21,481 nt of DNA from Halieaceae bacterium UBA6060 (GCA_002428935.1 DIYG01000126.1:1-21481), one strand, 5' to 3'. Numbered from the stretch's first letter, positions 7,930-15,607 are shown. Numbers and translations: made by a program. The notes: a model not told the origin generated them from the sequence alone.

Positions 7930-7943
7930 AGTCTTGCTCCCTC

Positions 7944-8336
7944 TTAAACGCGACGCTTCTTGGGCGGACGACACCCGTTATGGGGAATCGGCGTCACGTC
8001 CGTGATATTGCTGATCTTGTAACCGCAGGCGTTGAGTGCACGTACGGCAGACTCGCGGCCGGGGCCGGGGCCCTTCACCTGGACGTCCAGGTTCTGCAGA
8101 CCGTACTCTTTAGCCGCTTCTCCGGCGCGCTCGGCTGCTACCTGTGCGGCGAACGGCGTGCTCTTACGAGAGCCGCGAAACCCAGATCCACCCGCCGTCG
8201 CCCAGCTCAGGGTGTTTCCCTGGCGGTCCGTGATAGTAATGATGGTGTTGTTGAAAGACGCATGAATATGCGCGATTCCATCGGCGATGGTTCGCGTAAT
8301 TTTCTTGCGCGTGCCCTTGGCACCTGGCTTAGCCAT
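7944..8336 (-). CDS. rpsK: 30S ribosomal protein S11 (uS11)
   Basis: Protein of the 30S platform that lines the site where the Shine-Dalgarno helix forms. 130 residues (129 in E. coli). It has the family core HIHASFNNTIITITDRQGN and GGSGFRGSRKSTPFAAQ, and ends in IPHNGCRPPKKRRV. The Asn-Gly in that tail is the known isoaspartate site of E. coli S11. ATG at 8336 has only a weak GGGA upstream. It is separated from rpsM by 116 bases holding a 7-bp hairpin. Confidence 0.99.
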   Translation of the reverse strand: MAKPGAKGTRKKITRTIADGIAHIHASFNNTIITITDRQGNTLSWATAGGSGFRGSRKSTPFAAQVAAERAGEAAKEYGLQNLDVQVKGPGPGRESAVRALNACGYKISNITDVTPIPHNGCRPPKKRRV

Positions 8337-8362
8337 GTAATTGATCCCGTCTTAATATCAAC

Positions 8363-8380
8363 GCTGCACAGCGGTGCAGC
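8363..8380 (-). other. Perfect 7-bp hairpin in the rpsM-rpsK gap
   Basis: Minus strand GCTGCAC-CGCT-GTGCAGC forms a perfect stem with a 4-base loop, 27 bases upstream of the rpsK start. The gap of 116 bases is long for genes that are usually almost contiguous. No uridine run follows, so it is not a classic terminator. Confidence 0.6.
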
Positions 8381-8452
8381 TACACTAATTGAGGATTCGC
8401 TCTGTCCTGTTAGCAGCCTGAACCCAGACTGTCACGCTGTCGCGCGGCGGAT

Positions 8453-8809
8453 TTATTTGCGAATCGGCTTCCTCGGCCCCTTGCGGGTGCGCGCATTGGT
8501 TTTTGTGCGCTGACCGCGAAGCGGAAGGTTGCGACGATGGCGCAGACCGCGATTGCAGCCGAGGTCCATCAGACGCTTAATGTTCATGGAAATTTCCCGG
8601 CGAAGATCCCCTTCAACGGTCATCTCACTTACTTTGGCGCGCAAGGCATCGAGTTCACCTTCCGTGAGATCTCCGATGCGAGTGCTGCGAGCAACACCAC
8701 AGTCGTCACACAGACGCTGTGCCTGGGTACGTCCCACACCATAGATATAGGTGAGGGAAATCACCGCATGCTTGTTGTCCGGGATGTTGACGCCGGCTAT
8801 ACGAGCCAT
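8453..8809 (-). CDS. rpsM: 30S ribosomal protein S13 (uS13)
   Basis: 30S head protein that forms intersubunit bridges and whose basic C-tail reaches the P-site tRNA. 118 residues, the E. coli length. It starts MARIAGVNIPDNKHAVISLTY and ends in a basic tail (RGQRTKTNARTRKGPRKPIRK region). The ATG at 8809 is preceded by CGGAGACA with GGAG at eight bases. That Shine-Dalgarno can pair with an upstream stretch of the leader (see the leader feature). It is the first gene of the alpha segment. Confidence 0.99.
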   Translation of the reverse strand: MARIAGVNIPDNKHAVISLTYIYGVGRTQAQRLCDDCGVARSTRIGDLTEGELDALRAKVSEMTVEGDLRREISMNIKRLMDLGCNRGLRHRRNLPLRGQRTKTNARTRKGPRKPIRK

Positions 8810-8901
8810 TTACTTGTCTCCGAAATATTCACCGTGCAAAGACCGTGTCACTGCTTCAAACCAGAGACAGGCGGGCACAGGCGCCACAAAAAAGGCGCGC
8901 G
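8810..8901 (-). promoter_or_regulatory. rpsM leader with possible Shine-Dalgarno-sequestering helix
   Basis: On the minus strand TGTCTCTGG (8869-8861) is complementary to TCGGAGACA (8823-8815): nine pairs including two G-U, closing a 37-base loop. The second arm contains the GGAG of rpsM, so the helix would hide the ribosome-binding site. In E. coli the alpha operon is repressed when S4 binds a pseudoknot in this same leader. A similar role here is inference; this sequence does not obviously resemble the E. coli element. Confidence 0.45.
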
Positions 8902-8930
8902 ATTTTAACGATTTCACTACCAGAACGCAA
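8902..8930 (-). promoter_or_regulatory. Candidate internal promoter for the alpha segment
   Basis: Minus strand TTGCGT (8930-8925), a 17-base spacer, then TAAAAT (8907-8902). The -10 matches consensus at 5 of 6 positions; the -35 matches only at its TTG. It lies in the 143-base rpmJ-rpsM gap and would give a leader of about 85 nt before rpsM. Confidence 0.4.
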
Positions 8931-8953
8931 TGCCGGCACTGCAGATTCTCGAC

Positions 8954-9070
8954 TTAGCCTTGACGCTGCTTGTGTCGTGGATCCGTATTACAGATCACAC
9001 GGACCACGCCATTGCGACGAACAATCTTGCAGTTACGGCAGATCTTCTTGACCGATGCTCTAACTTTCAT
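8954..9070 (-). CDS. rpmJ: 50S ribosomal protein L36 (bL36), zinc-binding form
   Basis: Smallest large-subunit protein, 38 residues, beginning MKVRASVKKICRNCKIVRRN. The zinc ligands Cys11, Cys14, Cys27 and His33 are all present, so this is the C+ form and not the cysteine-free paralogue expressed under zinc limitation. It lies 37 bases after secY, in the standard spc position. The 143-base gap that follows, before rpsM, holds the putative alpha promoter and leader. Confidence 0.98.
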   Translation of the reverse strand: MKVRASVKKICRNCKIVRRNGVVRVICNTDPRHKQRQG

Positions 9071-9107
9071 CTCTCTACTCCAGAACGGACCCTTTGTTTT
9101 ATACGCC

Positions 9108-10436
9108 TCAGCGTACGCGGCCCGCAGCTCCATAATTCTTCAGATTCGCTTTCTTCATCACCGAGTCGTACTGGTGCGACATGAGGTGGCTCTGCACCTG
9201 CGCCATAAAGTCCATAACGACCACGACCACGATGAGCAGGGATGTACCACCCAGATAGAACGGCACATTTGCGGTTACCACAAGAAACTGAGGTATCAAA
9301 CACACGGTCGCGATATACGCTGAGCCGAAAACCGTCAGTCGGGTGAGCACCCCGTCGATATAGTTCGCCGTCTGTTGCCCCGGACGGATACCCGGTACGA
9401 AAGCCCCCGAACGCTTGAGGTTGTCCGACACTTCCTGGGGGTTAAACATCAGAGCCGTGTAGAAGAAACAGAAGAAAACAATAAACACGGTGAACAGCAG
9501 AATATTCAGCGGTTGCCCCGGGCCAATGGCTACCGCCAGGTCCTGCAACCAATCGGCGGAGCCAGCACCGGAGCCGCCTAGCCACTGGGCGATAGACGCG
9601 GGGAACAACAAGATGCTGCTGGCAAAAATTGCCGGAATAACACCCGCCATATTGACCTTGAGGGGCAGGTGTGAACTCTGCGCCTGATACATCTTGCGCC
9701 CCTGCTGGCGCTTGGCGTAGTTCACGGTTATACGCCGCTGCCCCCGCTCGATAAACACGATGGCGTAAATCATCATGATTGCGAAGGTCAGAATGAGCAG
9801 GAGGAACAGGATGTTGAGTTCCCCCTGGCGCGCTTGTTCCAGAGACTGACCGATAGCTGCGGGCAATCCCGCCACGATACCGGCAAAAATCAGTAGCGAT
9901 ATGCCGTTACCAACGCCCTTTTCAGTGATCTGCTCGCCGAGCCACATCATAAACACGGCGCCGGTGACCAGGGAGGTGATAGCGATAATGAAAAACAGCA
10001 GCCCTGTGTTGTAGCTCATGCCCTGGTTGGCCATACCCACGGTCATGCCGGTGGCCTGGACAATAGCTAGGGCAACCGTCAGATAGCGCGTGTACTGGCT
10101 GATTTTGCGTCGGCCGGCCTCGCCTTCCTTCTTCAGCTGCTCCAACTGCGGTGTGACCGCCGACATGAGCTGCATGATGATGGAGGCTGAGATGTAGGGC
10201 ATGATCCCCAGGGCGAGAATACTCATACGCTCCAGAGCACCCCCGGAGAACATGTTTGCCAAACCAAGAATCGTCCCTTGATTCTGGTTGAACAGCGCTG
10301 CCAGTTGGTTAGGGTCGATCCCCGGGACGGGGATATGAGTCCCAATCCGGTAGACAATTATCGCGACCAATACAAAACGAAGGCGAGCAAAAAGCTCGCC
10401 CATTCCGGCCCGGTTTGCTGTGGGTAGCTCGGCCAT
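9108..10436 (-). CDS. secY: Protein translocase subunit SecY
   Basis: Pore-forming subunit of the SecYEG translocon in the inner membrane; exports unfolded preproteins with SecA and inserts membrane proteins with SRP. 442 residues (443 in E. coli), with ten predicted transmembrane helices. The plug and pore region is at GIDPNQL...MFSGGALERMSILALGIMPYISASI. The cytoplasmic loops carry the conserved KEGEAGRRKISQYTRY and ERGQRRITVNYAKRQQGRKM. The ATG at 10436 has GAGG five bases upstream. An 89-base gap separates it from rplO, and the putative ribosome-binding site lies at the very end of that gap. Confidence 0.99.
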   Translation of the reverse strand: MAELPTANRAGMGELFARLRFVLVAIIVYRIGTHIPVPGIDPNQLAALFNQNQGTILGLANMFSGGALERMSILALGIMPYISASIIMQLMSAVTPQLEQLKKEGEAGRRKISQYTRYLTVALAIVQATGMTVGMANQGMSYNTGLLFFIIAITSLVTGAVFMMWLGEQITEKGVGNGISLLIFAGIVAGLPAAIGQSLEQARQGELNILFLLLILTFAIMMIYAIVFIERGQRRITVNYAKRQQGRKMYQAQSSHLPLKVNMAGVIPAIFASSILLFPASIAQWLGGSGAGSADWLQDLAVAIGPGQPLNILLFTVFIVFFCFFYTALMFNPQEVSDNLKRSGAFVPGIRPGQQTANYIDGVLTRLTVFGSAYIATVCLIPQFLVVTANVPFYLGGTSLLIVVVVVMDFMAQVQSHLMSHQYDSVMKKANLKNYGAAGRVR

Positions 10437-10525
10437 CAGGTCCTCGACGGTAGTCTCTTGATCCTTTTCGTTACGCTATCTATGGGGTCGCCGGGGGAAA
10501 ATTCCACCGTTTGCGCCCCACGCCT

Positions 10526-10972
10526 TTACTCTTCTATCTTGCCGCCAGCTTTCTCAATGGCTTCCCGAGCACCTTTGGACGCGGGGATACCTTTGAGCGT
10601 AACGGCCCGGTTGAGTTCACCGGATAGAAATACACGTACTCGCAGCACGTCGTCGCGAATCACGTCCGCGTCTTTAAGGGCCTGGATGTCGATGACATCA
10701 TTGGCAACCTTGTTCAGCTCTGCCAAACGAACCTGCGCCGTTGTACGAGCGATCCGCGAGGTGAAGCCATACTTGGGCAGACGCTTTTGCAAAGGCATCT
10801 GGCCGCCCTCGAAACCGGGAGCCACCTTGCCACCGGAGCGAGCTTTCTGACCTTTATGACCACGACCTGCGGTCTTGCCGACGCCACTGCCGACTCCTCG
10901 ACCAACCCGCTTGGCGGCCTTGCGCGAACCCGGTGCCGGGCTCAGCGTATTCAATCGCATTGTGTCGCTCAC
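10526..10972 (-). CDS. rplO: 50S ribosomal protein L15 (uL15)
   Basis: Late-assembling 50S protein with a glycine- and arginine-rich N-terminal extension that threads into 23S rRNA. 148 residues from GTG at 10972, or 144 (the E. coli length) from ATG at 10960, which gives the familiar MRLNTLSPAPGSRK. I prefer the GTG because GGAGG lies exactly seven bases upstream and because GTGA overlaps the rpmD stop by four bases, a translational-coupling arrangement. The core KRVGRGVGSGVGKTAGRGHKG is intact. Confidence 0.97.
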   Translation of the reverse strand: MSDTMRLNTLSPAPGSRKAAKRVGRGVGSGVGKTAGRGHKGQKARSGGKVAPGFEGGQMPLQKRLPKYGFTSRIARTTAQVRLAELNKVANDVIDIQALKDADVIRDDVLRVRVFLSGELNRAVTLKGIPASKGAREAIEKAGGKIEE

Positions 10973-11166
10973 GCCTGTTCCTCCACGCGAACCATGTAGC
11001 TCACTTTATTGATCATGCCGCGCACCGAAGGAGTGTCTTCCACTTCCACCGTATGACCGATGCGACGCAGTCCCAGGCCGGCGATGCAGGCCTTATGGTT
11101 CTTCAAACGACCATTCACGCTTTTGGTTTGCGTAACCTTGATCGTTGCATTTGCTGTGTTAGCCAT
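10969..11166 (-). CDS. rpmD: 50S ribosomal protein L30 (uL30)
   Basis: Small 50S protein, 65 residues (59 in E. coli), with the family pattern IKVTQTKSVNGRLKNHKACIAGLGLRRIGHTVEVEDTPSVRGMI spread over residues 9-52. The few extra residues are a short N-terminal MANTANA. The stop TGA is shared with the GTG start of rplO (4-base overlap). It follows rpsE after 51 bases. Confidence 0.98.
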   Translation of the reverse strand: MANTANATIKVTQTKSVNGRLKNHKACIAGLGLRRIGHTVEVEDTPSVRGMINKVSYMVRVEEQA

Positions 11167-11217
11167 GACTCGCTAATCCGTTATCCGCTACTTCTTACCT
11201 CTGGGAGGCTGAAGTAC

Positions 11218-11724
11218 TTAGCCGTAAATCTCTTCTACCGTCTTGCCACGCTTGGCCGCCACGCTTTCCGGTGAAGCCATATCGCGAAGACCGTTGAAGG
11301 TTGCGCGTACCACGTTCACAGGGTTCGTCGAGCCGTAGCATTTGGCGAGAACGTTATGAACGCCGGCGATTTCAAGCACCGCACGCATCGCCCCACCCGC
11401 AATAACGCCGGTGCCCTCAGAAGCAGGCTGCATATAGATCTTGGATGCCCCATGACGGGCTTTGATCGGGTACTGGATCGTGCCGTTATCCAGCTCTACC
11501 TGAATCATGTTGCGACGAGCGGCTTCCATAGCTTTCTGAATCGCCACGGGTACTTCCCGGGCCTTGCCGCGGCCAAAACCAACTCGGCCATTGCCATCAC
11601 CCACCACCGTAAGGGCCGTAAAGCCGAAGATTCGACCACCCTTCACTACCTTGGCCACGCGATTGACCTGAACCAGTTTTTCCTGGAGGTCGCCGTCCTG
11701 CTGCTTCTGTTCGTTAAACGCCAT
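11218..11724 (-). CDS. rpsE: 30S ribosomal protein S5 (uS5)
   Basis: 30S protein at the mRNA entry channel; affects decoding fidelity, and its mutations give spectinomycin resistance. 168 residues. The double-stranded-RNA-binding N-half has EKLVQVNRVAKVVKGGRIFGF, including the KVVKGGR loop where spectinomycin-resistance changes occur; the sequence looks wild type. The C-half has the conserved GTGVIAGGAMRAVLE. The ribosome-binding site AAGG overlaps the rplR stop TAA; the gap is 12 bases. Confidence 0.99.
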   Translation of the reverse strand: MAFNEQKQQDGDLQEKLVQVNRVAKVVKGGRIFGFTALTVVGDGNGRVGFGRGKAREVPVAIQKAMEAARRNMIQVELDNGTIQYPIKARHGASKIYMQPASEGTGVIAGGAMRAVLEIAGVHNVLAKCYGSTNPVNVVRATFNGLRDMASPESVAAKRGKTVEEIYG

Positions 11725-11736
11725 CGTCTATCTACC

Positions 11737-12087
11737 TTAGAATTCCAGTCCGCCTTCGCGTGCCGCATCGGCGAGCGCCTTGACTCGACCGTGGTATTTA
11801 TAGCCACTGCGATCGAACGCTACCTTGTTCACACCTGCTGCCAGCGCGCGCTCAGCAACCAATTTGCCCACGGCAGCAGCCGCGTCGACGTTACCCGTTT
11901 GGTTTGCGCGCAGGTTGCTGTCCAGCGTTGATGCACTGGCCAGAACCGTGTCACCCGCAGGCGCAAACACTTGCGCATAAATATGACGCGGTGTGCGATG
12001 TACGCTGAGGCGATTGACGCCCTGGGTGCGCATGCGCTGACGCGACTTGCGGGCCCGGCGTAGCCGTGAATCGTTCTTTGCACTCAT
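11737..12087 (-). CDS. rplR: 50S ribosomal protein L18 (uL18)
   Basis: 5S rRNA-binding protein of the central protuberance, acting with L5 and L25. 116 residues (117 in E. coli). It carries a basic N-terminus (SRLRRARKSRQRMR), the RLSVHRTPRHIYAQV strand and the C-terminal FDRSGYKYHGRVKALADAAREGGL typical of the family. It follows rplF after 12 bases. Confidence 0.99.
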   Translation of the reverse strand: MSAKNDSRLRRARKSRQRMRTQGVNRLSVHRTPRHIYAQVFAPAGDTVLASASTLDSNLRANQTGNVDAAAAVGKLVAERALAAGVNKVAFDRSGYKYHGRVKALADAAREGGLEF

Positions 12088-12099
12088 CTTGCTGTCCCG

Positions 12100-12627
12100 T
12101 TACTTCTTCTTGGCTTCCTTACGACGGACGTACTCATCCGCGTAACGAATGCCTTTACCTTTGTATGGCTCCGGCGGACGGAAGCTGCGGATCTTAGCCG
12201 CGGCCTCACCGACGGCCTGCTTGTCGATGCCCTTGATAACGATTTCCGTCTGCGAGGGCGTTTCGGCGCTCAGCCCTTCCGGCAACTCGTAATCCACCGG
12301 ATGAGAAAGACCAATGGTCAGGTTTACGGTCTTGCCACTGGCTTTCGCACGATAGCCAACGCCGTTGAGCACTAGCTTCTTCTCCCAGCCTTCGGAAACG
12401 CCCTTGACCATATTGTTGACCAGCGCTCGGGTTGTGCCCGCCATGGTCTTGGCTGCATCGCTGTCATAAGCGAAGGTCACAGTGCCGTCTTCCTGCTTGA
12501 TCTCTACGCCCTCGTACAACGGCAGGGACAGAGCGCCTTTGGCGCCCTTAACCTGGACTTCCCGCCCGTCGATGGTGACCTCAACGCCTTTTGGCAAGGT
12601 CACAGGATTATTCGCTACTCTGGACAT
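12100..12627 (-). CDS. rplF: 50S ribosomal protein L6 (uL6)
   Basis: 50S protein near the GTPase-associated region, made of two related alpha/beta domains. 175 residues (177 in E. coli). It starts MSRVANNPVTLPKGVEV, and the C-terminal domain has RSFRPPEPYKGKGIRYADE, the family signature. It lies 53 bases after rpsH, with AAAGGA upstream of the ATG. Confidence 0.99.
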   Translation of the reverse strand: MSRVANNPVTLPKGVEVTIDGREVQVKGAKGALSLPLYEGVEIKQEDGTVTFAYDSDAAKTMAGTTRALVNNMVKGVSEGWEKKLVLNGVGYRAKASGKTVNLTIGLSHPVDYELPEGLSAETPSQTEIVIKGIDKQAVGEAAAKIRSFRPPEPYKGKGIRYADEYVRRKEAKKK

Positions 12628-12680
12628 GCTTCTGTCCTTTCTCTGTCTCTATCTATTTGCTGTCGCACCCCACGCCGGTC

Positions 12681-13076
12681 TTAGAAGACCGTGCAGAGCA
12701 CCTCACCGCCCACGCCCGCAGCGCGTGCAGCACGATCGGTCATCACGCCACGAGACGTGGAAATAATGGCAATGCCCAAACCACCGCGTACCGTGGGGAG
12801 TTCGTCCTTTCCGGAATACCGTCGCAGACTCGGACGGCTCGCGCGGTCGATTTCCGCAATCACGGGCTTGCCCTGGTGATACTTGAGTTCCAGCGCCAGA
12901 CGAGGTTTAACGCCATCAACGCGGGCCTCATAGGCTGCGATATAGCCCTCTTCCTGAAGGACTTTGGCAACGGCTGCCTTAAGCTTGGAACCGGGCATAT
13001 CGACGCTGGTTTTGCCGGCCATCTGCGCGTTGCGGATGCGGGTCAGCATATCTGCCAGCGGATCTTGCATACTCAT
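12681..13076 (-). CDS. rpsH: 30S ribosomal protein S8 (uS8)
   Basis: Primary 16S rRNA-binding protein of the central domain; in E. coli it is also the translational repressor of the spc operon. 131 residues. It begins MSMQDPLADMLTRIRNAQ, close to the E. coli start, and ends with STSRGVMTDRAARAAGVGGEVLC, the conserved RNA-binding C-half. The ATG at 13076 could be replaced by the ATG two codons on, which matters little. It follows rpsN after 47 bases. Confidence 0.99.
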   Translation of the reverse strand: MSMQDPLADMLTRIRNAQMAGKTSVDMPGSKLKAAVAKVLQEEGYIAAYEARVDGVKPRLALELKYHQGKPVIAEIDRASRPSLRRYSGKDELPTVRGGLGIAIISTSRGVMTDRAARAAGVGGEVLCTVF

Positions 13077-13123
13077 TGTGTGTTTCCTCTCGCCTTATCT
13101 TTGCGCTTTTGCGCTGTCAGGGC

Positions 13124-13429
13124 TTACCAGCTGGCCTTGACCAGGCCCGGTACGTCACCGCGCATGGCCGCTTCACGGAGCTTGTTACGACACAGGCCGA
13201 ACTTGCGATACACCGCGTGGGGACGACCCGTAACCTGGCAGCGACGCTGCTGGCGCACGGGGCTGGCATTGCGCGGCAGTTTTTGCAGCGCTACCTGAGC
13301 TTCCCACTTCTCTTCATCCGTCGCGCTGGAACTGCCCAACACTGCTTTGAGTTCCGCGCGCTTCTTGGCGTAGCGAGCGACCGTGCGGGCACGCTTGTTC
13401 TCGCGTGCAATCATCGACTTCTTGGCCAT
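13124..13429 (-). CDS. rpsN: 30S ribosomal protein S14 (uS14), long zinc-free form
   Basis: 30S head protein. 101 residues, the long type without the CxxC...CxxC zinc site found in the short form. It starts MAKKSMIARENKRARTVARY and ends with the conserved GRPHAVYRKFGL, REAAMRGDVPGLVKASW segment. Eight bases separate it from rplE, so the two are probably translationally coupled. Confidence 0.98.
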   Translation of the reverse strand: MAKKSMIARENKRARTVARYAKKRAELKAVLGSSSATDEEKWEAQVALQKLPRNASPVRQQRRCQVTGRPHAVYRKFGLCRNKLREAAMRGDVPGLVKASW

Positions 13430-13437
13430 AACCCGAA

Positions 13438-13977
13438 TTATCCTTTCAGCGGGAAGTTGAAAGCTCGCAGCAAGGCGCGACCTTCGTCGTCCGTGCGAGC
13501 CGTCGTGGTAATCGTTATATCCATGCCGCGCAGCGTATCCACCTCGTCGTAATTGATTTCCGGGAAGATAATCTGCTCAGAAACACCCATGGCGAAGTTG
13601 CCGCGGCCATCGAAGGACTTGGGGCTAATGCCACGGAAGTCACGAACCCGGGGGATCGCGATGCTAATGAGACGCTCCAGAAATTCGTACATGCGCTCGC
13701 GACGCAGAGTAACCTTGCAACCGATGGGCCAGCCGTCACGGATCTTGAATCCCGCAATGGACTTACGCGCCACGGTAACTACAGGCTTCTGGCCCGCTAT
13801 CTTAGTCATGTCCGCTACAGCGTTCTCCATGACCTTCTTGTCACCTACGGCCTCACCCACGCCCATGTTTAGCGTAATCTTGGTGATGCGCGGCACTTCC
13901 ATCACGTTATCCAGGCCCAATTCTTCTTTGAGCTTGGGCGCGAGTTCGTCCCGGTACTTGTCTTTCAAGCTTGCCAT
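13438..13977 (-). CDS. rplE: 50S ribosomal protein L5 (uL5)
   Basis: 5S rRNA-binding protein of the central protuberance that contacts P-site tRNA. 179 residues, the E. coli length. The family block PRITKITLNMGVGEA is at about 28-42, and GQKPVVTVARKSIAGFKIRDG follows. The ATG at 13977 has AAGG ten bases upstream, 20 bases after rplX. In E. coli, S8 represses the spc operon by binding at the start of this gene; a weak possible match is given under findings. Confidence 0.99.
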   Translation of the reverse strand: MASLKDKYRDELAPKLKEELGLDNVMEVPRITKITLNMGVGEAVGDKKVMENAVADMTKIAGQKPVVTVARKSIAGFKIRDGWPIGCKVTLRRERMYEFLERLISIAIPRVRDFRGISPKSFDGRGNFAMGVSEQIIFPEINYDEVDTLRGMDITITTTARTDDEGRALLRAFNFPLKG

Positions 13978-13997
13978 TTGCGTATACCTTCTCTTCC

Positions 13998-14312
13998 TCA
14001 GGCGTCGACTACTGCGCCCGTGGACTTGTAAATACGAACCTTTTTGCCGTCATCAACGCGGAACCCAACGCGATCCGCCTTGCTGGTCTCGGGGTTGAAA
14101 ATCGCCACGTTGGAAACCTGAATCGGTGCTTCCTTTTCTACGATGCCACCCTGCACGCCCGCCTGAGGATTAGGTCGAGTGTGCTTCTTGATCATGTTGA
14201 TACCGGCCACGATGACGCGGTCCGAATCCACCACTTTACGAACCTTGCCGCGTTTGCCCTTGTCCTTACCGGCCAGCACCACGACTTCGTCGTCACGTTT
14301 GATCTTCAACAT
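13998..14312 (-). CDS. rplX: 50S ribosomal protein L24 (uL24)
   Basis: Early 50S assembly protein that binds the 5' end of 23S rRNA. 104 residues. The KOW motif lies in KIKRDDEVVVLAGKDKGKRGKV near the N-terminus, and KADRVGFRVDDGKKVRIYKSTG closes the protein. It is separated from rplN by 44 bases. Confidence 0.99.
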   Translation of the reverse strand: MLKIKRDDEVVVLAGKDKGKRGKVRKVVDSDRVIVAGINMIKKHTRPNPQAGVQGGIVEKEAPIQVSNVAIFNPETSKADRVGFRVDDGKKVRIYKSTGAVVDA

Positions 14313-14356
14313 TGCTCTTGTCTCTCAAATTCTTCGCTGCGAGTACCGGGGCCCGC

Positions 14357-14725
14357 CTAGATAACCTCGGGGGCCAGGGAGATGATCTTCATGAACTTCT
14401 CACCGCGCAGCTCACGCGTAACCGGGCCAAAAATACGAGTGCCGATAGGCGCTTCCTGGTTGTTCAGAAGAACCGCCGCGTTGTCGTCAAACTTGATCAG
14501 CGAACCGTCAGGGCGACGTACGCCTTTCTTAGTGCGCACAACGACCGCAGTCATAACCTGGCCCTTCTTGACCTTACCCCGGGGAATCGCTTCCTTAACG
14601 GTTACCTTGATGAGGTCACCGACCCGCGCGTAACGACGCTTGGAGCCGCCAAGCACCTTGATGCACATAACGCGACGTGCACCGCTGTTGTCCGCAACTT
14701 CCAAATAGGACTGAGTCTGGATCAT
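14357..14725 (-). CDS. rplN: 50S ribosomal protein L14 (uL14)
   Basis: Subunit-interface protein and, in bacteria, the docking site of the ribosome-silencing factor RsfS. 122 residues, starting MIQTQSYLEVADNSGARRVM and carrying the conserved RPDGSLIKFDDNAAVLLNNQ. Its ATG at 14725 overlaps the rpsQ stop as ATGA, so translation is probably coupled and the S10 and spc parts run together with no promoter gap. A 35-codon in-frame extension upstream lies inside rpsQ and is discarded. Confidence 0.99.
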   Translation of the reverse strand: MIQTQSYLEVADNSGARRVMCIKVLGGSKRRYARVGDLIKVTVKEAIPRGKVKKGQVMTAVVVRTKKGVRRPDGSLIKFDDNAAVLLNNQEAPIGTRIFGPVTRELRGEKFMKIISLAPEVI

Positions 14726-14991
14726 TGGGCTACAGCCTCCACCTTCTCCACGACCTCTACCAGATTCCAGGTCTTGCTCTTGGAGATCGGGCGGGTTTCC
14801 GCCACGGTCACCAGATCGCCAATACCGCACTGGTTTTCCGCATCGTGAGCGTGAACCTTGGAAGAGCGAGTCAGATATTTTCCGTACACAGGGTGACGGA
14901 CGCGACGCTCGATAAGTACCGTGATGGTTTTATCCATCTTGTTGCTCACCACGCGCCCGGTAACGGTCCGGGATCTCTTTTCAGCTGACAT
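14722..14991 (-). CDS. rpsQ: 30S ribosomal protein S17 (uS17)
   Basis: Primary 16S rRNA-binding protein of the 5' domain, an OB-fold. 89 residues (84 in E. coli). It has TVTGRVVSNKMDKTITVLIER and the HPVYGKYLTRSSKVHAHDAEN loop. It sits two bases after the rpmC stop and overlaps rplN by four bases. Confidence 0.99.
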   Translation of the reverse strand: MSAEKRSRTVTGRVVSNKMDKTITVLIERRVRHPVYGKYLTRSSKVHAHDAENQCGIGDLVTVAETRPISKSKTWNLVEVVEKVEAVAQ

Positions 14992-14993
14992 CG

Positions 14994-15194
14994 CTATTCA
15001 CCTGCCTCTTGATTCTTCGCATGCAGAACGGTTTTTACCCGCGCGATATCGCGCTGGTTTTCCTTGAGCAGATGAGTCTGCCCAAGCTGTCCCGTAGCCT
15101 TCTGCATACGCAGCTTGAATTGCTCTTCGCGCAGCGTAAGAAGCTGCTCGCCGAGCTCTTCGGCGCTCTTCTCGCGTAATTCGCTGGCGTTCAT
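14994..15194 (-). CDS. rpmC: 50S ribosomal protein L29 (uL29)
   Basis: Small helical 50S protein at the tunnel exit beside L23. 66 residues from the ATG at 15194: MNASELREKSAEELGEQLL, then REEQFKLRMQKATGQLGQTH, the family signature. The start shares one base with the rplP stop (TGATG). A 46-codon upstream open stretch overlaps rplP in another frame and is rejected. Confidence 0.98.
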   Translation of the reverse strand: MNASELREKSAEELGEQLLTLREEQFKLRMQKATGQLGQTHLLKENQRDIARVKTVLHAKNQEAGE

Positions 15195-15607
15195 CACATC
15201 ACCGACCTTTTCACAAATTTCGTTGACACAGGGATTTTCGCTGCAGCCAACTGAAAGGCTTCGCGAGCCAATTCTTCGGATACACCCTGTACCTCGTAGA
15301 GCATCTTTCCGGGCTGAATCTGCGCAACCCAATACTCCACGTTACCCTTACCTTTACCCTGGCGAACTTCCAGCGGCTTACCGGTAATCGGCTTGTCCGG
15401 GAAGATACGGATCCAGATCTTTCCGCCACGCTTGATGTGGCGAGTCATGGCACGACGAGCGGCCTCAATCTGACGCGCCGTAATGCGCCCGCGGCCCGTG
15501 GCCTTGAGGCCAAACTCGCCGAAGCTAACCTTGCTGCCGCGATGCGCCAGACCGCGGTTACGGCCCTTTTGCGTCTTGCGGAATTTCGTACGTTTTGGTT
15601 GCAGCAT
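15194..15607 (-). CDS. rplP: 50S ribosomal protein L16 (uL16)
   Basis: 50S protein near the A-site tRNA elbow, required late in assembly. 137 residues (136 in E. coli). It starts MLQPKRTKFRKTQKGRNRGL and contains ARRAMTRHIKRGGKIWIRIFPDKPIT, plus RQGKGKGNVEYWVAQIQPGK around the arginine that is hydroxylated in E. coli. It follows rpsC after 58 bases. Confidence 0.99.
   Translation of the reverse strand: MLQPKRTKFRKTQKGRNRGLAHRGSKVSFGEFGLKATGRGRITARQIEAARRAMTRHIKRGGKIWIRIFPDKPITGKPLEVRQGKGKGNVEYWVAQIQPGKMLYEVQGVSEELAREAFQLAAAKIPVSTKFVKRSVM

Noticed and set aside
12591..13298. Plus-strand open frame of 235 codons opposite rpsH/rpsN
   Set aside because: Antisense to conserved genes; composition is low-specificity and no start site is supported.
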